Assembly (NCBI GenBank): GCA_947259765.1
Contig: CAMYNG010000010.1
Location: forward strand, 1 to 54,982
DNA: 54,982 nucleotides
Direction: 5' to 3'
Source: an uncultured Ectothiorhodospiraceae bacterium
GTDB lineage: Bacteria > Pseudomonadota > Gammaproteobacteria > CAMYNG01
This document shows, piece after piece, positions 46,592 to 54,982 of the stretch. The position numbers and the translations under genes were made by a program. The notes beneath the pieces were generated by a model. The model was not told the DNA's origin. It ran no database searches and saw only the letters and a program-made list of their open reading frames with translations. Numbering within the stretch: the stretch's first letter is position 1; the number at the start of each line of letters is the position of its first letter.

Positions 46592-48157
46592 CTACAATTG
46601 TGAGTCGATCGGAAACACACTTAAAAATTCAAGTCCGAAACGCCGCCAGAAACCAGTATGAGGGTCAACAATATACACTCCTTTCGGATCACCCTTGGGC
46701 GCATGCCACAGAATACGTTCATAGCCGTCAGCATCGATTTCCAACTCAAGGCGAAAGGCAACCTTGTCGATATTTTCGTCAAACCAGGTTGCCATTTCAA
46801 CAGCCATTTCCTGTGAAGTCAGAACAATGCCGATTTCCGTGTTCTCATAAAACGAACGCGGGTCAAGATTCAATGAACCAATAAAAACTTTATTCCTATC
46901 CAAAATAAACGACTTGGTATGCAAACTGGCCTTTTTCCTACCTTCCTGGCCCTTTTTTTCCTTGCGCTGGCGTTTGTTCAGTTTTTTATCCAACTCATAA
47001 AGTTCAATGCCATTACGCAGCAGGTCATGTCGGTACTTGGAGTACCCCGAATGCACCATACCCACGTCAGTGGCCGCCAATGAATTTGTCAGTACGCGAA
47101 CCCGCACGCCCCGTTCGACGAGCGCACTCAAACTGGCAACGCCGCTATTTGTCGGCACAAAGTAAGGTGAGAATATGATCAACTCCTTCTGAGTGTCTTT
47201 CATGATGGGACTAAGCTGCGTCGCCATCAGTAGTTCTGTTTTGCCCTTATCATAAAGTAGTTTTTCCGGGCGGTCGTACAGCGCATCTGCCTTGCCCCAG
47301 TACCAATGCACGGTCTTTTGTTGAATTTGCTTGCTCAAATCGGACTCACGCAAGGAATTCAGATAAGGTGAATCTGCATTCTCTGCTATAAAATCATCCA
47401 GTTTCTTGCGTAGTGCTTTGGCTTCTTCGGGATTGGTGGGCTCGGAAATAATCGCCTTTACGGGATAGGCCAGTTCACTGTTCCAGTATTCATCAAAAGA
47501 TCGAGACACCTGCTTGACTATCGGTCCAATAGCCATTGTATCCAGATCAGAAAACGCCATATCCGGGTCGGCATCGAAGTACTCGTTGCCGATGTTACGG
47601 CCACCGACGATAGTGATCTGATTATCTGCCGTAAACGATTTGTTATGCATGCGGCGTGTCACCTTACCCAGGCGGCCCACAAGCTGTAGCGAACGGCTGC
47701 CCTCGCGATTGAACGGGTTAAACACCCGCACTTCGATATTAGGTATAGCGTCCAGCACTGCCAAACTGCGGTCCTTACCGGACAAGGCCCAGTCATCGAT
47801 CAAAAATCGTATTCGCACGCCACGTTCCGCGGCCTTAACAAGCTCGTTGAGGAACAAGCGGCCGGTGAGATCACCGTGGAACAGGTAATACTGTACGTCC
47901 AGGCTGCGTTCCGCGTGGCGTGCCAGTCGCGCCCGTGCAACAAAGGCGTCCAGGCCGTTGGGAAGCAATACAAACCCGGACTTGCCGGGGTGTGCCGCAA
48001 GCTTTTTGTTTGCTGCATAGCCAAACGCTGTATTGTCCGTATCGGTAAGCGCATAGGATGGAACCTGCCCGGTGTTTTCCGGCATGCCTGCGCAACCGAC
48101 TATTACCAATATTCCCGACACTGAAAAAACGGCCATCAGCCGGCGCAAAATCTTCAT
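46592..48157 (-). CDS. Phospholipase D-superfamily lipoprotein (cardiolipin synthase-like)
   Basis: 521 residues from ATG 48157 (GGGGGGAT upstream); the frame is open further upstream but the lipoprotein signal (GILVIVGCAGM) fixes this start. There are two HKD catalytic motifs: HNKSFTADNQITIVGGRN and HTKSFILDRNKVFIGSLN. The first reads H-x-K-x4-D exactly, as does the second. It resembles envelope-associated PLD proteins of the ClsC/YmdC kind that transfer phosphatidyl groups. Encoded just upstream of the patatin lipoprotein, it suggests a lipid-remodelling pair. Confidence 0.9.
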   Translation of the reverse strand: MKILRRLMAVFSVSGILVIVGCAGMPENTGQVPSYALTDTDNTAFGYAANKKLAAHPGKSGFVLLPNGLDAFVARARLARHAERSLDVQYYLFHGDLTGRLFLNELVKAAERGVRIRFLIDDWALSGKDRSLAVLDAIPNIEVRVFNPFNREGSRSLQLVGRLGKVTRRMHNKSFTADNQITIVGGRNIGNEYFDADPDMAFSDLDTMAIGPIVKQVSRSFDEYWNSELAYPVKAIISEPTNPEEAKALRKKLDDFIAENADSPYLNSLRESDLSKQIQQKTVHWYWGKADALYDRPEKLLYDKGKTELLMATQLSPIMKDTQKELIIFSPYFVPTNSGVASLSALVERGVRVRVLTNSLAATDVGMVHSGYSKYRHDLLRNGIELYELDKKLNKRQRKEKKGQEGRKKASLHTKSFILDRNKVFIGSLNLDPRSFYENTEIGIVLTSQEMAVEMATWFDENIDKVAFRLELEIDADGYERILWHAPKGDPKGVYIVDPHTGFWRRFGLEFLSVFPIDSQL

Positions 48158-48319
48158 TTTAATCCCCCCAGGATGTCCTATGATGGTACATGATTCATGC
48201 GAAAAACAGTACACTACGGACAACACCGAAGGACCTTGAGACAGCGATCGGTTTGCGAAAAAAATTCCACATTTACCCGGCAAGGGTAAAATTCTGACAG
48301 GACCGACCATCTACCCACG

Positions 48320-49753
48320 ATGAGCAAGCTGGCATACAATAAAACCAAAATCATATGCACCATCGGCCCGGCATCAGACTCGGTGGATGTACTTGAACAA
48401 CTGCTAACCGCCGGCATGAATGTCACGCGGTTGAACTTTTCCCACGGAGACTTCGACAGTCATGCGCGGATCATTGACAACATCCGCGCTGCGTCCTGCA
48501 ATACCGGCAAGCGCGTAGCGATCATGGCCGATTTGCCCGGACCCAAGATGCGTATTGGTGAGCTCAGTGAAGAAAAAATTGAACTCGCGGAAGGTGATGC
48601 AATTTGCCTTACCACTGACGAAATTATTGGTGACCAGCACCGGCTCTCCGTCAGTTTCACCCACTTGCCGCAAGCGGTAAAAGCGGGTGATACGCTGTTT
48701 CTCAATGATGGCGTTGTACAACTGACTGTTACGGGAGTGGAACAATCCGACGTTACCTGCACGGTGGAAGTCGGTGGTGAACTTCGTTCCCGCAAGGGGC
48801 TGAATCTCCCCGGAATTGAGCTGGGTATCAGCGCGTTTACCGAGCACGACCGCAACTGTCTTCAGTTCGCACTTGAGCATGGCGTGGATGCCGTCAGTCA
48901 GTCTTTTGTCTCGGACGCCTCTGATGTTCAAGCGGTACGTGATGCCGCCGCGGGTTTTGGTTACCAACCCTTTATAATCGCCAAAATCGAACGCGCCGGC
49001 GCGCTCGAGCGGATTGACGATATTATTGCTGCAGCCGATGGCCTAATGGTAGCGCGTGGCGATCTGGGCGTTGAAATTCCTATTCAGGAAATCGCCGTGG
49101 TACAAAAGCATCTGATGGATAAAGCCAACAAGGCTGGCAAACCCATTATCACTGCAACCCACATGCTGGAGTCCATGGTTGAGTATCGGCGCCCGACACG
49201 GGCCGAAGCTACCGACGTTGCCAACGCAATACTCGACGGTACCGACTGCGTGATGTTATCCGGTGAATCCGCCATGGGAAGGCATCCGGTTGAGGCGACC
49301 AGTATGCTCGCCAAAATTGCCGCGGCCACCGAGCCGCATCGATCCAGCGAGCAGATCCACAAAAAACTGCGAATCTTCCGACGCTCAGACAAACCTGCTG
49401 CTGTAGATCTCATCGCACTGAGCGTGCAACGCGCCCTCGAAAGCTCTACACCGGTCGCGTTGCTGGTGCCCACACGTAGCGGTGGTTCGGCGCGCAATAT
49501 TGCCAGATTCCGCTCGCATGTGTGGATTACTGCATTCAGCCCCAATGAATCAACCAATCAGGCGCTACAGTTTTCCTATGGCGTAAATCCCGTCAAGGTC
49601 GATCGTGACCTTGCTGACTGGGACAACTTCTGCCGCAACTGGTTGCGCGAACAGGGCATAACCCAGGGTATTGCGTTACTTACACAAGGGCCGTCGGAGC
49701 AAAACCCGTCTGCTAACCATCGTCTGGAAATTCTGGAGTTGGAAGAACGTTAA
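48320..49753 (+). CDS. pyk: Pyruvate kinase
   Basis: 477 residues, converts phosphoenolpyruvate plus ADP to pyruvate plus ATP. KIICTIGPASDS, GLNLPG, the active-site segment GLMVARGDLGVEIP, ATHMLESM and SGESAMGRHPVEAT are intact. The C-terminal allosteric domain (about 355-470) is complete. The length matches the PykA type of gammaproteobacteria. It is divergent from the PLD gene, with only weak ribosome binding site sequence before its ATG. Confidence 0.96.
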   Translation: MSKLAYNKTKIICTIGPASDSVDVLEQLLTAGMNVTRLNFSHGDFDSHARIIDNIRAASCNTGKRVAIMADLPGPKMRIGELSEEKIELAEGDAICLTTDEIIGDQHRLSVSFTHLPQAVKAGDTLFLNDGVVQLTVTGVEQSDVTCTVEVGGELRSRKGLNLPGIELGISAFTEHDRNCLQFALEHGVDAVSQSFVSDASDVQAVRDAAAGFGYQPFIIAKIERAGALERIDDIIAAADGLMVARGDLGVEIPIQEIAVVQKHLMDKANKAGKPIITATHMLESMVEYRRPTRAEATDVANAILDGTDCVMLSGESAMGRHPVEATSMLAKIAAATEPHRSSEQIHKKLRIFRRSDKPAAVDLIALSVQRALESSTPVALLVPTRSGGSARNIARFRSHVWITAFSPNESTNQALQFSYGVNPVKVDRDLADWDNFCRNWLREQGITQGIALLTQGPSEQNPSANHRLEILELEER

Positions 49754-49856
49754 CCCACTCTTTATTCCGCCAACTGCCGGAATCCAGTTATCAACTACGT
49801 GGAAAACGTTGGGTTCCGGGCCTTCGCTATGCCACGCCCGTAATGACGACGAACAA

Positions 49857-51944
49857 TCAAACCGCTAAACCTTCAAGTACCACCACGCTGCGGGGTTTGA
49901 GCCTATAACGGCCGGCGTCTACATGAATCTGTTCATCTGCAGGACTAATGTCATCGGGAGAGACCAGCCCGGTATCTACAGCACGTTTCCAGCAACGCGC
50001 GTCTACGGTCGGCACGTCCATCTCCACCTCTTTTGCTGACATATTGAACATTACATGCAAATCGGCTTCGTTTTCGTCAACCGCCGCCAGAGTAAATCCA
50101 AGCACTTGTGAATTCGTATCCTGCCAGTCCGGTTTGCCCAGCGATATTCCGTGCCAGGTGATATCGGGCATAGATCGTCCGTTGATGGAGTTTCCGGTCA
50201 AAAAGCGGCGGCGCATGAGTGACGGATGCCGGCGGCGCAGGGCACTCATAGTACGCACGAAGCGCAACATATCAGCATGAACCTCAGTCAGACGCCAGTC
50301 GAACCAGGTGAGTTCGTTGTCCTGGCAGTAACCGTTGTTGTTACCACGCTGTGTGTTCAGCACTTCATCCCCTGAAAGTAACATTGGTACACCCTGGCTA
50401 AGCAGTAGTATGGCAATCGTATTTTTCGCCTGTTGCTTGCGCAAGGCCAGGATAACCGGATCCCGGGTCTGTCCCTCTGCACCGCAATTCCAGCTCAGGT
50501 TGTCATTGTGGCCGTCGCGATTGTCTTCGCCATTTGCCTCGTTATGTTTCTCGTTGTAACTGAACAGATCGTTTAGCGTGAAACCATCGTGACAAGTGAC
50601 AAAGTTGATGCTGTTAATCGGCATGCCACCCTGCGGTTGATAAAAATCGCTGCTGCCACCAATGCGGGTCGCCAGCTCGGCAGTGATGCCCTTGTCTCCG
50701 CGCACAAAACGGCGGACCACATCGCGATAACGACCGTTCCACTCCGCCCAGCGATAACCGGGAAAACCACCGACCTGATACAGACCCGCAGCATCCCATG
50801 CTTCTGCAATTAGCTTGCTTCCGGCCAAGGTTTCCGAAAGCTCGATCCCCCAAAGCACCGGCGAATCGTGCATGGGTTCGCCATTTTCACCGCGCGCCAG
50901 CGCGCTGGCGAGGTCAAAGCGAAAACCGTCAACGTGCATTTCACGAACCCAGTACTCCAGACACGAAATTATAAATGTCGCCACCACAGGATGATTGGCA
51001 TTCACCGTATTACCGCAACCTGTGTAGTCACGAAATACACTCATGTCGTTGTGGTCCAGGTGGTAAAATACGCTGCTACCAATACCCTTGAAGTTAATGA
51101 TTGGGCCACCCGCCCCCCCTTCAGAGGTATGATTGAAAACCACATCCATAATTACACCGATACCGGCCCGGTGCAGTGCTTTGACTAAATTGCGAAACTC
51201 TGTCCGATGGGTACCCTTATCCGGTGTCACACAATATTCAGGATGCGGACTAAAAAAACTGTGAGTGCTGTAACCCCAATAGTTTTTCAACCCCAGCTTT
51301 GCCGTGCTGTGCGGAACGTCCTGCTCATCAAATGCCATCACGGGCATGAGTTCCACATGCGTAATACCCAGCGATTGCAGGTACGGGATTTTTTCGATGA
51401 GGCCGGCAAAACTCCCACCGTGTGTCACGCCGGATGACGCATGGCGGGTAAACCCGCCGACATGCATTTCATAAATAATCGCATTCTCAAACGGCATGCG
51501 TAGAGGTTCGTCGTCTTCCCAATCGTAATCACCATCAACCACCATACTGCGCATGCTGGTTTCGCCGTTATCACCCGGACTCATTGCCGCTGACCGATCC
51601 CAGAGCTTTTGGCTCACCGCTCGCGCCCATGGATCCAATAAATGTTTTTCGCCATCAAAGCACACTCCGGTGCGGCGAATATCACAGGGGCCATCCATGC
51701 GCCAGGCATACCAGATGCCAAGCGGTAACCCTTCGAGATAAACATGCCAGGAATAAAAGCTTTGATTAACCTCCGCATCCAGCTCAACGATCTGGAACGG
51801 TTGTGGACTGTCACCGAATTCGAATAGTAATAACTCGACCCGGGTGGCGTGGCGGCTGAATATGGAAAAATTCACCCCGTCAGCATCGTGCTTTGCGCCA
51901 CTGGGATAGCGCACACCGGGTTTGATTGTGTATGTCTTGCTCAT
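49857..51944 (-). CDS. glgX: Glycogen debranching enzyme GlgX
   Basis: 695 residues, GH13 isoamylase-type. An N-terminal carbohydrate-binding module (about 10-110) precedes the (beta/alpha)8 barrel. Conserved regions appear as VVFNHT, GFRFDLAS (nucleophile aspartate), LIAEAWDA (acid/base glutamate) and FVTCHDGFTLNDL. The insertion segment ENRDGHNDN is typical of GlgX. It hydrolyses the short stubs left by glycogen phosphorylase. Convergent with pyk, with about 100 bases between. Confidence 0.95.
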   Translation of the reverse strand: MSKTYTIKPGVRYPSGAKHDADGVNFSIFSRHATRVELLLFEFGDSPQPFQIVELDAEVNQSFYSWHVYLEGLPLGIWYAWRMDGPCDIRRTGVCFDGEKHLLDPWARAVSQKLWDRSAAMSPGDNGETSMRSMVVDGDYDWEDDEPLRMPFENAIIYEMHVGGFTRHASSGVTHGGSFAGLIEKIPYLQSLGITHVELMPVMAFDEQDVPHSTAKLGLKNYWGYSTHSFFSPHPEYCVTPDKGTHRTEFRNLVKALHRAGIGVIMDVVFNHTSEGGAGGPIINFKGIGSSVFYHLDHNDMSVFRDYTGCGNTVNANHPVVATFIISCLEYWVREMHVDGFRFDLASALARGENGEPMHDSPVLWGIELSETLAGSKLIAEAWDAAGLYQVGGFPGYRWAEWNGRYRDVVRRFVRGDKGITAELATRIGGSSDFYQPQGGMPINSINFVTCHDGFTLNDLFSYNEKHNEANGEDNRDGHNDNLSWNCGAEGQTRDPVILALRKQQAKNTIAILLLSQGVPMLLSGDEVLNTQRGNNNGYCQDNELTWFDWRLTEVHADMLRFVRTMSALRRRHPSLMRRRFLTGNSINGRSMPDITWHGISLGKPDWQDTNSQVLGFTLAAVDENEADLHVMFNMSAKEVEMDVPTVDARCWKRAVDTGLVSPDDISPADEQIHVDAGRYRLKPRSVVVLEGLAV

Positions 51945-52083
51945 AATTGTACGGTGTAAAATTGTCGTTATTTTGTTCGAAAGATTATCTTACATTGGCG
52001 GACGCGCACATTAACCAAAAAATCGAAGCTAAACCCCCTGTATAAATTAACGCCGGCACCAAGTTGGCATTGCAATCGCAAAT

Positions 52084-53397
52084 CTAGTTAAGTTTGAGTC
52101 GATGATTGGATCCGAGCTGCTCCATATCTGTTTTTCCGATATCGGCCATTGCAGCAAATTCAGGCCATTTTTCCACGTTGTTTAAGATACTCTCAACAAT
52201 TTCCTCAGGCTTGGATATGCTGAGCGACTCACCAACAGCAATCAAATCACGGCGAGTAAAATTGTCGCGGCAACCGTTGATACTCATTTGGTGCTGGCTT
52301 GTCCATTGTCCGTGGGGATTGTGTGAATAAATGACGTCAAATGCCGGCGACAACTTCCATTTACCGTCCCTACCCATGAGAAATGCAATATTTTTTGTAT
52401 GATCATCTTGGTTACGTGCAACAACGTTAAACAGCATGCGGCGGAATTGTTGAGTCGCATCAGCTTTGCTCAAACGCAATGTACGCATTACCGTAAACGC
52501 CTGCTCGTAACTATAGGCGCCCGCCATGTTGAAATCAAAATGTGCGATTCCACAAAGTGACTGCATATGAAGCTTTTCTCCACCAATTCGGTCGAACCGC
52601 CGTGTCATGAAATGTGCCCGACCATTTTCTTCTAGTAGTTTGCACTCCGTCATATTAATACCGGCGGCATGGGCCATTAAATAATAGGCATACTCGATAC
52701 GGCCATAGCCTTTCGGTTCACCAAGCTCCATATCGGTGACGCCGTCAAATTTGATTACCCAGTAATCAAAACCAGCGGGGGCCTGGGTCTGGCCGGACAT
52801 GACTTTGCCGGAACCGTCCATGGCGATAACGGCTTTGGCGCGCGCCCCGCCAGCGGATGTTCCCACGCGCAGGATGTCCAAAATGGACTCTGAGTTTTCC
52901 CGGGCGGAATTACCCAGTTCCACGTTGAGTTTCTGACGATGCGTGACGATGTCCTGCGCCAGCTCTACCAGTTCCGCGATTTCCACGGCCACCGATTTGT
53001 CATATTTATCAATGGTGGCGGGATGGAATTCAAACGCACCCATGCCTCGCTTACCAGTGTAAGCCAGCCGCTCTACCGGACTGAAACTCGCGGGATCCCG
53101 GCCCTGGCGTGCCAGCCAGGAATCGATAATGCTGTTGCCGAATTTGTCCGGCAGGGCATCGGCCAGCAAACCCGGCAAACCCAGGAACGTCTGCTTGCCC
53201 AATGCGGGAAATGAAAAAATTCCGTCGCCCCGGCGCGCCGCGGAGAGACTCATATGAATCGGTGCAACATCCAGTCCCGAATTCAGAAACACGGGGTCGA
53301 ATTCGAACACGCCATAGCCGGGGGCCTCCAACCAGGACACGGCGCCCACCCGTTGCCCCCAAAGTTCTACTGTGACGGTATCAGCCTTTTTTACCAT
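52084..53397 (-). CDS. HipA-family kinase toxin
   Basis: 437 residues with an N-terminal HipA domain (about 10-120), the glycine-rich loop GTSAGGARAKAVIAM (179-193), and the catalytic loop NQDDHTKNIAF (aspartates 331-332). A metal-binding aspartate is in SPAFDVIYS (354). Type II toxins of this family phosphorylate a protein or tRNA-synthetase target to halt growth. GTG/ATG starts near 53397 overlap the antitoxin stop by 7 bases. The catalytic residues look intact, so the toxin is probably active. Confidence 0.9.
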   Translation of the reverse strand: MVKKADTVTVELWGQRVGAVSWLEAPGYGVFEFDPVFLNSGLDVAPIHMSLSAARRGDGIFSFPALGKQTFLGLPGLLADALPDKFGNSIIDSWLARQGRDPASFSPVERLAYTGKRGMGAFEFHPATIDKYDKSVAVEIAELVELAQDIVTHRQKLNVELGNSARENSESILDILRVGTSAGGARAKAVIAMDGSGKVMSGQTQAPAGFDYWVIKFDGVTDMELGEPKGYGRIEYAYYLMAHAAGINMTECKLLEENGRAHFMTRRFDRIGGEKLHMQSLCGIAHFDFNMAGAYSYEQAFTVMRTLRLSKADATQQFRRMLFNVVARNQDDHTKNIAFLMGRDGKWKLSPAFDVIYSHNPHGQWTSQHQMSINGCRDNFTRRDLIAVGESLSISKPEEIVESILNNVEKWPEFAAMADIGKTDMEQLGSNHRLKLN

Positions 53398-53723
53398 TCC
53401 AGGTCTTCCTTCGCTTCATCTTTGATCCGTTTTCCTGACGCGCGTTTCCGCACCCGGCCTTGGGTCTCGGCCAACTGTAACGGGCTAATGGTGGGCGGAG
53501 CGATAAAGTTCTCGAGTTCGTGCAGCGCGTCCAGTTCGCGCATTACGGCAATAAGCGTAGAGAGTTTGCCGTTGCCGGACTCGAGCGATTTGATCACGTT
53601 GAGCGACAAGGTGGTCGACCCGGCCAACGCTTTCTGGGTGACATTCCTGCGCAGACGCAGGGAACGTACGCGCCGTCCAAGCTCTTGTTGGATCGCTTTA
53701 TCAGACATGGCATAGGTATTCAT
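53391..53723 (-). CDS. HipB-like XRE antitoxin
   Basis: 110 residues with a helix-turn-helix domain of the Cro/XRE type (about 10-65, QELGRRVRSLRLRRNVTQKALAGSTTLSLNVIKSLE in pieces) and a charged C-terminal tail. It probably neutralises the HipA-type kinase and represses the operon through upstream palindromes. The start may be ATG 53723 or ATG 53708. Confidence 0.88.
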   Translation of the reverse strand: MNTYAMSDKAIQQELGRRVRSLRLRRNVTQKALAGSTTLSLNVIKSLESGNGKLSTLIAVMRELDALHELENFIAPPTISPLQLAETQGRVRKRASGKRIKDEAKEDLEW

Positions 53724-54076
53724 AACAATCTTATTTAAGGCCTTAATAGGCAGTTGGTGGCTTTAATGACCTTATTTTAGACTATTTTTGAATATATGAA
53801 GGCTACTTCAAACGAGGGGCATGTAACAGCCCGTTTTAAGGCTCTTATATCGTTATTTGGTTGTAAAAGCCCAAAAAGGTACCCTTAAAAGCAGGTGGGA
53901 AAGTAGCTGCACAGCCCGTTGCTCTGCGCGCAACACGCTCTCTTAGCGTTTCATGGCGACTGCGACAACGGTGCGGCCGATTCGAACAAACATGAGTACG
54001 CGTGGAGAACGGAGATCCCCGGCACGCGAGTGGAACATCATATCCCGGGAAAAACGGGACTTTAATCAGCTGAATT
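53724..54076. other. 353-bp intergenic region upstream of hipBA
   Basis: Contains a perfect 12-bp palindrome TTAAGGCCTTAA (53735-53746), 12 bases before the antitoxin start, and a related TTTAAGGCTCTTA further out (about 53834-53846). These are plausible HipB operators. The stretch 53880-54076 is GC-richer and holds nothing I can assign. Confidence 0.5.
53735..53746. promoter_or_regulatory. Palindromic operator candidate for HipB
   Basis: TTAAGGCCTTAA, perfect dyad, directly upstream of the hipB-like start codon where autoregulation is expected. Confidence 0.55.
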
Positions 54077-54394
54077 TTACTCAGCCGGTAACGCCTCGAT
54101 TGGACCCACTTTTTCAACGCGGAAGGGGGTTTGACCCACGATCGACCTCACGCGTTGCTCAATTTCCGCGTCGTGCTGGCGAATGAGTATCTTAATGCAG
54201 GGTGCGCCGTTGCAAAGACTTAAACCACTGCCGACTACGTTCGGTAACGCCATAATTGATTCCCGGTTACGCGCCAACGCATTCTCGACAGAGGTCAGAT
54301 CGGATTGCATGTCGGATCCTGTCTCGTTTGACCATGCAGGGAAAGGAAGCATCAAGTGTAGAACAAAACAAAAGATGATTCGTTGTTTACACAT
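54077..54394 (-). CDS. Small secreted protein of unknown function
   Basis: 105 residues with a signal peptide (about 1-22, PFPAWS). The mature part contains IMALPNVVGSGLSLCNGAPCIKILI, a pattern (PNVVGxGxxxCxGxPCI) I associate with small secreted domains, with two cysteines that could form a disulfide. The rest is charged. ATG at 54394, no strong ribosome binding site. A hairpin and the 3' end of a repeat protein lie upstream. Confidence 0.65.
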   Translation of the reverse strand: MCKQRIIFCFVLHLMLPFPAWSNETGSDMQSDLTSVENALARNRESIMALPNVVGSGLSLCNGAPCIKILIRQHDAEIEQRVRSIVGQTPFRVEKVGPIEALPAE

Positions 54395-54418
54395 GATGCT
54401 CTAGAGTGGATAAGAATA

Positions 54419-54453
54419 GCCGGGCCGGGGACTACTAAACTCCCCAACCCGGC
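54419..54453 (-). terminator. Hairpin after the repeat-protein gene
   Basis: GCCGGG/CCCGGC plus GGGG/CCCC arms around an A-rich loop (54419-54453), then TATTCTTAT on the minus strand. It ends the gene at 54493 and could terminate transcription weakly. Confidence 0.45.
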
Positions 54454-54492
54454 AATCACATGCTCAATGCAAATTAATTTCTGCGATGAGTA

Positions 54493-54982
54493 CTACGGCC
54501 GGAAACTGAAGGTTGCCTTAGGGCCAAACGCCTTCTTACCAGCTGCCAGCCCCAGTTGGCTCGTTAGGTTAATGGTACGTTTGCTGGCCGGCACCGGGAT
54601 CGCGTTTCCGCCTTTCAACTCCCACGGTGCGCTGGTATCCAGCTTCGTTTTACGGCCATTGATAGCAAACTGGACGCTCTTTATCTGGCCTTTGTTTTGC
54701 GGCCACATGTACACCCAAATACCTCGCGGATGACTCTTTCCGGTAAACGCCTTGCCGTTACAAACTGGATCCTTACCGTTTAATATCTTGTTTTTGCTGC
54801 AGCGTAAGGTGAAACTGAATTTGTCACTGTAGGTAAAGTTCGCGCTCGGACCGTTTTGCTTTCGACCATTGGCCAGGGTCAATTCGCTAGTGATCTTGAT
54901 CGATCGCTTGTAGGTTGGCAGCGCGATCGGATTGCCGGCCTTCAACTCCCACGGCGCGCTGGTATCCAGTTTTTGCTTGCGG
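54493..54982 (-). CDS. Tandem-repeat extracellular/surface protein (C-terminal part, truncated by the window edge)
   Basis: At least 163 residues remain open to the right edge, so the true start is outside. Two copies of a ~109-residue module are visible: KLDTSAPWELKAGNPIALP and KLDTSAPWELKGGNAIPVP mark equivalent points, and TYKRSIKITSELTLANGR parallels ASKRTINLTSQLGLAAGK. At DNA level the repeat period is 327 bp (54614 and 54941). Each unit seems to be an all-beta domain with a pair of cysteines (LRCSKNK, VCNGK). No name is offered; repeats of this type are common in secreted adhesin-like or binding proteins. Confidence 0.75.
   Translation of the reverse strand, partial: RKQKLDTSAPWELKAGNPIALPTYKRSIKITSELTLANGRKQNGPSANFTYSDKFSFTLRCSKNKILNGKDPVCNGKAFTGKSHPRGIWVYMWPQNKGQIKSVQFAINGRKTKLDTSAPWELKGGNAIPVPASKRTINLTSQLGLAAGKKAFGPKATFSFRP

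Noticed and set aside
53845-54117. 90-codon open frame on the minus strand upstream of hipBA
   Set aside because: Arg/Cys-rich, compositionally unlike a real protein, no ribosome binding site and overlapping the end of another gene.

Overview
The window is a chromosomal segment of a Gram-negative bacterium, most likely a gammaproteobacterium. The left edge lies inside a 16S rRNA gene on the minus strand. Next to it is a gene set (tyrS, M23 peptidase, anmK, erpA, DUF6776, argC, hemJ) whose order resembles the tyrS-mepM-anmK-erpA-argC-hemJ neighbourhood I recall from Pseudomonas-type gammaproteobacteria. Several blocks have been inserted into it. Outer-membrane porins, lipoproteins and periplasmic redox proteins confirm a diderm envelope. 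The genus cannot be named from the sequence alone.

Layout. 1-700: 5' end of 16S rRNA with its antitermination leader and promoter. 0.8-7.1 kb: a signalling block on the minus strand (periplasmic-sensor histidine kinase, second histidine kinase, Rcp1-like receiver, receiver-GGDEF-EAL protein). 7.5-11.8 kb: tyrS, a LysM/OapA-M23 endopeptidase and anmK. 11.7-14.8 kb: a PhnD-like binding protein coupled to a membrane GGDEF-EAL protein. 15.0-19.0 kb: citrate synthase, then the overlapping operon argC-DUF6776-bactofilin-erpA. 19.1-22.7 kb: a secreted DsrE-like protein with a porin, divergent from an ECF sigma factor and its membrane anti-sigma factor. 22.7-27.1 kb: a SulP transporter with a large insertion, an internally deleted SulP-STAS protein, a TlpA-like thioredoxin and HemJ. 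27-29.6 kb: an SLC13/TrkA-C permease between two copies of one palindromic repeat family. 29.6-34.1 kb: two outer-membrane proteins divergent around a Fur-box-like operator, then a flavinylated FMN-binding/PepSY/cytochrome c'-like redox set. 34.4-36.6 kb: ArsR-ArsI and small or hypothetical genes. 37-52 kb: P-type cation ATPase, phosphoketolase, glycogen phosphorylase, patatin and PLD lipoproteins, pyruvate kinase and GlgX. 52-53.7 kb: a HipBA module. 54-55 kb: a secreted small protein and the end of a tandem-repeat protein running off the right edge.

The strongest candidate for something new is at 19.2-22.7 kb. The extracytoplasmic half of the anti-sigma factor appears to be a DsrE-like domain, matching the secreted DsrE-like protein encoded across the divergent promoter, down to a shared cysteine context. 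The sigma-factor gene and the dsrE-porin operon each carry the same promoter-like signature, GGAATAA-15 bp-CGTCT. This looks like a self-contained ECF regulon that senses something through a DsrE fold and controls a soluble DsrE protein plus a porin.

The carbon-storage genes (glycogen phosphorylase, GlgX, phosphoketolase, pyruvate kinase) together describe a route from glycogen to acetyl-phosphate and pyruvate. c-di-GMP turnover is well represented, with two GGDEF-EAL proteins, each next to its own likely input module.
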